DNA from: Comamonadaceae bacterium
GTDB taxonomy: Bacteria; Pseudomonadota; Gammaproteobacteria; Burkholderiales; Burkholderiaceae_C
Length of the DNA: 64,000 nt
Reading direction: 5' to 3'
Assembly: GCA_021299875.1 (NCBI GenBank)
Contig: JAJTEW010000003.1
Span: 62,001 to 126,000 of the forward strand
A program made the position numbers and the translations under genes. Shown piece by piece: positions 60,885 through 64,000 of this stretch (position 1 is the first letter of the stretch; each line of letters opens with the position of its first letter). Below the pieces are notes generated by a model. The model had not been told where the DNA came from. It worked only from the letters and a program-made list of their open reading frames with translations, and did not search any database.

Positions 60885-62180
60885 ATGCGTGCAGCTTTGT
60901 GGCTCATCATTTTGTTCGCCTTGGCTGCGGCTGGCGCTTGGCTTGCAGGCAACAACCAGGGCACGGTAAGTTTGTTTCTTTACCCGCACAGGGTAGACAT
61001 CTCTTTGAACCTGGCTTTTTTGATGGTTTTTTCGGTGGTTTTGGTGGTGATTTTGGCCCAGCGTGCCCTGGAGGCTTTTCTCTCATTGCCCCAAAAGGCC
61101 CAGCGCTGGCGCTTGCAACAAAAAGAAAGGGCCAGCCACGCCGCATTGCTCGACGCGATCGGTCACTTCATGGCGGGTCGATTTTTGCGGGCCCGCAAGT
61201 CGGCCGAGCAAACTTTGAACAAAGAGGCTTTGCTGGCGGCTGCAGGCGTTCAGTTGGAGCATGCCACCGCATTGCGGACGTTGGCACACATCATGGCCGC
61301 CGAGGCCAGCCATGCCCTGCAAGACAAAGTGCAGCGACAACAGCATCTGGAAATGGCCTTGGCCCAAGTCACCCACAGCCCGGGCGGCGAGGGTCAAACT
61401 TTGCTGGAAGGCTCTTTGTTGCGATCGGCACGCTGGTTGTTGGACGACCGGGATGCCGCTGGCAGTTTGGAACAACTCAAAGCATTGCCCAATGCCGCCA
61501 GTCGGCGCATGGTGGCCATGCGTCTGCAGCTCAAGGCCTCGCGCTTGGCAGGACAAGCTGGCCAAGCGCTGGAGACCGCCACATTGTTGGCCAAGCACAA
61601 GGCGTTTTCGCGAGCCGCTGCCGAAAGTTTGATGTCTCGCTTGGTCTTGGAATTGATTTCGCACACGCATGACGCCGATGCCTTGCAGCGCACTTGGCTG
61701 CGCTTGACCCCAGCGCAGCGCTTGATGCCCGAGATCGCGTCAGAAGCGGTTTTGCGTTGGTTGAAATTGGGGGGTGCCCCTGCCACTGCCCGTTCTTGGT
61801 TGCAGGACTTTTGGTTGCCTATGCAGTCGGCGCGTTCGAATTGGTCGCCTGATCAGTTCCACAGGGTGGTGCAAGCCTTTGATGCCTGCTTGCCCGGTGT
61901 CGATGCCGCAGACGCATTGGACTGGCTTTCTCGCCTGGAGACTGCGCAGCAGGCCCAGCCCAGATCCGCCCATTTGCAATACTTGACGGGCATGCTTTGC
62001 CTGCGACACCGACTCTGGGGCAAAGCCCAAGGCCTGTTGAGTCAAGCCACGAAGACGCTGCAAAGCCCAGTGCTCAAGCGAAACGCCTGGATGGCTTTGG
62101 CCGAACTTGCCGAACAACGCCAAGACGCAGCCGAGGCCACAGCCGCTTGGAAACAAGCCGCCCAGTGCGCAGAACATTGA
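60885..62180 (+). CDS. hemY: HemY protoheme IX biogenesis membrane protein
   Basis: A 431-residue protein with two N-terminal helices (about 4-24 and 42-65) and a long TPR-like helical domain. LWLIILFALAAAGAWLAG and RVDISLNLAFLMVFSVVL match HemY, with FLSLPQKAQRWRLQQKE at the membrane border. HemY is found with HemX and is thought to assist late haem synthesis at the inner membrane. A bidirectional terminator follows. It is not the HemY protoporphyrinogen oxidase of Gram-positives. Confidence 0.93.
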   Translation: MRAALWLIILFALAAAGAWLAGNNQGTVSLFLYPHRVDISLNLAFLMVFSVVLVVILAQRALEAFLSLPQKAQRWRLQQKERASHAALLDAIGHFMAGRFLRARKSAEQTLNKEALLAAAGVQLEHATALRTLAHIMAAEASHALQDKVQRQQHLEMALAQVTHSPGGEGQTLLEGSLLRSARWLLDDRDAAGSLEQLKALPNAASRRMVAMRLQLKASRLAGQAGQALETATLLAKHKAFSRAAAESLMSRLVLELISHTHDADALQRTWLRLTPAQRLMPEIASEAVLRWLKLGGAPATARSWLQDFWLPMQSARSNWSPDQFHRVVQAFDACLPGVDAADALDWLSRLETAQQAQPRSAHLQYLTGMLCLRHRLWGKAQGLLSQATKTLQSPVLKRNAWMALAELAEQRQDAAEATAAWKQAAQCAEH

Positions 62181-62236
62181 TGGGGCATCTCCACGCCGAA
62201 CGTGCGTGCTGCCTGAAGTGTTGGTAAAGGGAACCG

Positions 62237-62275
62237 CCACAAAAAAACGGGCCATTCAGGCCCGGTTTTTTGTGG
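62237..62275. terminator. Bidirectional terminator between hemY and rne
   Basis: CGGGCC pairs with GGCCCG around ATTCA, flanked by an A run on the left and six T residues on the right that themselves pair, and by CCAC/GTGG at the ends. It lies 57 bases after the hemY stop and 23 bases beyond the rne stop, so it can end both converging transcripts. Confidence 0.9.
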
Positions 62276-62297
62276 GGTCAGAACACCTGTAAAGTGA

Positions 62298-64000
62298 TCA
62301 GAAGGGCACCTTCAAGGTGTTCAGGTCTTTGCGAGTTTCCACCAAGACCAAGGGGCCTTCATCGAGCACTAAGGCAGGAGGACGCTCGCGAGGCACACGT
62401 ACCGGTTTGGGCTCTGCGGCGATGGCCGCTTGAACGGCCGCCACTTTGGCGGTGTCAGAGTTGACCCAAACCAAACCAGACGATTGGGCCATTTGAGCCA
62501 AGCTGTCGATGGGCAGATCGAAGCGGCTGACGGTTGGCAGTCCCTTTGCGGGGGCTGCTGGCGTCGTGGCTTCGGTTGGCGCAGGGGCCACGGTCATGGC
62601 TGACGCAACAGGTATGGCCGTCACAGATGCCAAGACGGGTGCAGGCGTTTTGGCGGGCATTTCCGCTGCCACCGCTGCAGCGGGTGCAACTGCTCTGACC
62701 ATCGGTGCAGCTTCGGGCATCACTTGAGTTGCTGGGTCCGGTGCTGAAGTCGAAGGTGCTGACGCAGCTGAAGCTTGTGCACGTTCAAAGTAAGAGCGGC
62801 CAGCTGGCCGTTCTTCGGCTTGTGCAGGTGCTGGCGTGTCTGTCGTGAGCGCAGCAGCCTCGGCTTGGCCGTCTTCAGGGCCATTGTCTTGACGCGTTTC
62901 AGCATGGCGTTCGCGGCGGTCACGGCCGTAACGGTCACGCGAACGACGCTCACGGCGTTCTCCGGTGTTTTCGGTGCTGTTGGTGCCTTCGGCCGATGGG
63001 TTGCCTTCCAAGGCATCCGCTGTGTTGGCCGCTGCGTCGGAGCCATTCAGTTCAGTGGCAGGTGCATCGGCTTGGCGACGCTCGCCCCGTTCACGACGAC
63101 CTTCACCGCCACGTTCACCGCGTTCACGGCGACCTTCGCGTGGTGCACGTTCTTGGCGCACTTCGGTGCCATCGGCGTTGAGCTCTGGTGGCGCGTCAGC
63201 TCGGGTTCCGGCGCGCACGTCGGTGCGCGCTTCGCCGCGGTTTTCACCCGAGGCTTCAGATCGGCCATCGCGACGGCCCTCGCGTGCGGGGCGCTCACCG
63301 CGTTCCGTGCGCTCGCTGCGTTCGGTGCGTTCACCGCGTGCGGGTCTTGCTTCGCTTTCGCGGCCTTCGATGCGTCCTTCGCCACGGCGACCACCTTCGC
63401 GGGGTGCCCGGACCTCGCCATTGGCAGCTTCGCTGCGCTCACCACGGCGACCGTCTCGTCCACCGCGGCGGCCATCGCCACGGTTGCCGTCGCGCCCCCC
63501 TTCACGCCCACCATCACGGCGAGCATCGCGTGCCTTGTCGTCTTTTTTGTCTGCGGTTGCGGGTGCAGACTCAGAAGACGGGCCGCTGAACAAGTTTTTC
63601 AACCAACCAAAGAAACCACCGCTGGCAGGTGCAGTAGGCACTGCGACCGGAGCGGGTGCGGGCATTTTGGCGGTGGATTTGGGCGCTGGGGCCTCTGCCT
63701 TGACCGGCGCCACAGGTGCGGGCGCATCGGGCAACACGCCCTTGATCACGGGTGTTTGCTTGTTGGTGGGCTCTTGTGAGCGACGCGTCACGGTGGTGGT
63801 GTCTTCGATCTCTTCGGCCATCTTGTAGCTGGCTTCGATGCGGTCCAAGCGTGGGTCGTCGTGTTTCAAACGTTCCAGTTTGTAGTGCGGCGTCTCCAGC
63901 GACTTGTTGGGCACCAGCAGCACATTGATGCGTTGCTGCAACTCGATCTTGGCGATCTCGGAGCGCTTTTCGTTGAGCAGGAAAGACGCCACTTCGACGG
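62298..64000 (-). CDS. rne: Ribonuclease E, C-terminal part (cut by window edge)
   Basis: The frame is open from the right edge to a stop at 62298, giving 567 residues. VEVASFLLNEKRSEIAKIE and INVLLVPNKSLETPHYK are the end of the RNase E catalytic part; RNase E cuts single-stranded AU-rich RNA. The remainder is the disordered scaffold: GGFFGWLKNLFSG, a likely membrane-binding amphipathic segment, then about 170 residues dominated by Arg, Gly and Glu, an Ala/Pro-rich stretch, and a short C-terminal motif with SSGLVWVNSD. The catalytic S1 and DNase-like domains lie outside the window. Confidence 0.95.
   Translation of the reverse strand, partial: VEVASFLLNEKRSEIAKIELQQRINVLLVPNKSLETPHYKLERLKHDDPRLDRIEASYKMAEEIEDTTTVTRRSQEPTNKQTPVIKGVLPDAPAPVAPVKAEAPAPKSTAKMPAPAPVAVPTAPASGGFFGWLKNLFSGPSSESAPATADKKDDKARDARRDGGREGGRDGNRGDGRRGGRDGRRGERSEAANGEVRAPREGGRRGEGRIEGRESEARPARGERTERSERTERGERPAREGRRDGRSEASGENRGEARTDVRAGTRADAPPELNADGTEVRQERAPREGRRERGERGGEGRRERGERRQADAPATELNGSDAAANTADALEGNPSAEGTNSTENTGERRERRSRDRYGRDRRERHAETRQDNGPEDGQAEAAALTTDTPAPAQAEERPAGRSYFERAQASAASAPSTSAPDPATQVMPEAAPMVRAVAPAAAVAAEMPAKTPAPVLASVTAIPVASAMTVAPAPTEATTPAAPAKGLPTVSRFDLPIDSLAQMAQSSGLVWVNSDTAKVAAVQAAIAAEPKPVRVPRERPPALVLDEGPLVLVETRKDLNTLKVPF
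63040..63560. repeat. Degenerate Arg-rich repeats within rne
   Basis: On the coding strand this stretch repeats short units such as RRGERSE, RTERSERTERGER, GGREGGRDG and RRERGERGGEGRRERGER. DNA units of 6 to 12 bases recur (for instance the plus-strand string CGTTCGGTGCG near 63320). The encoded segment resembles RNA- and helicase-binding arginine-rich regions of RNase E scaffolds. Confidence 0.8.

Noticed and set aside
62775-63779. 334-codon plus-strand frame rich in Phe and Ala
   Set aside because: It mirrors the Arg/Gly repeats of the ribonuclease E tail on the other strand.

Overview
The window looks like a chromosomal segment of a freshwater-type betaproteobacterium of the order Burkholderiales, most likely family Comamonadaceae (Limnohabitans, Rhodoferax or Polaromonas relatives). 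The reasons are five solute receptors of the Bug/TctC type, the glnA-ntrB-ntrC locus, the hemC-hemD-hemX-hemY cluster next to a ribonuclease E with a long arginine-rich tail, and the general protein style. The genus is inference. I saw no rRNA, tRNA, CRISPR array, prophage or intact insertion sequence. The only transposase trace is a 32-codon IS3-type fragment near 3.7 kb.

Layout. 0-4.2 kb: the start of an MFS transporter, a PsiE-like membrane protein, a CBS-pair protein, a fumarylacetoacetase-like hydrolase paired with a Bug receptor, and a small Cys-rich protein. 4.4-9.4 kb: a compact divergent module of serine protease, MoxR ATPase, DUF58 protein and VWA membrane protein on the minus strand, with a second VWA membrane protein on the plus strand. 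9.4-17.4 kb: an epoxide-hydrolase-like enzyme, secreted proteins, a nitrilase-family amidase, an SDR with a slippage-prone Pro-Lys tail, an orphan 8-vinyl reductase (bciA-like) of bacteriochlorophyll synthesis, an MFS exporter and a PsiF-repeat protein. 17.7-33.4 kb: a catabolic stretch with CoA transferase, two acyl-CoA dehydrogenases, enoyl-CoA hydratase, D-aminoacylase-like amidohydrolase, two class II aldolase-like proteins, three Bug receptors, a serine hydrolase, a beta-hydroxyacid dehydrogenase, a DUF411 protein and a Coq7-like protein. 33.6-44.8 kb: a 42-aa membrane peptide, a second serine hydrolase, an operon of exported methyltransferase, APC permease and acyl-CoA synthetase, a membrane-fused spermidine-synthase-like protein, a fifth Bug receptor and an RsuA-type pseudouridine synthase.

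44.9-64 kb is mostly housekeeping: EI24 (CysZ-like) protein, CinA-type protein, glnA with a recognisable sigma-54 promoter and NtrC-like upstream sites, a secreted coiled-coil protein coupled to ntrB-ntrC, a ferredoxin, an EamA transporter, two more pseudouridine synthases, a nitroreductase, a degenerate SRAP protein, argH, hemC-hemD-hemX-hemY and the C-terminal part of ribonuclease E, which runs off the right edge.

How the genes fit together. Most Bug receptors sit directly beside a catabolic enzyme, and none has the TctA/TctB membrane partners nearby, so they probably deliver carboxylates to permeases encoded elsewhere. NtrB/NtrC presumably drive glnA through the sigma-54 promoter. The hem cluster makes uroporphyrinogen III and downstream haem, and the bciA-like gene hints at a photosynthetic relative or an unseen photosynthesis gene cluster. 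The best candidates for something not well described are the protease-MoxR-DUF58-VWA/VWA divergent module and the SRAP paralogue that has lost its catalytic residues.
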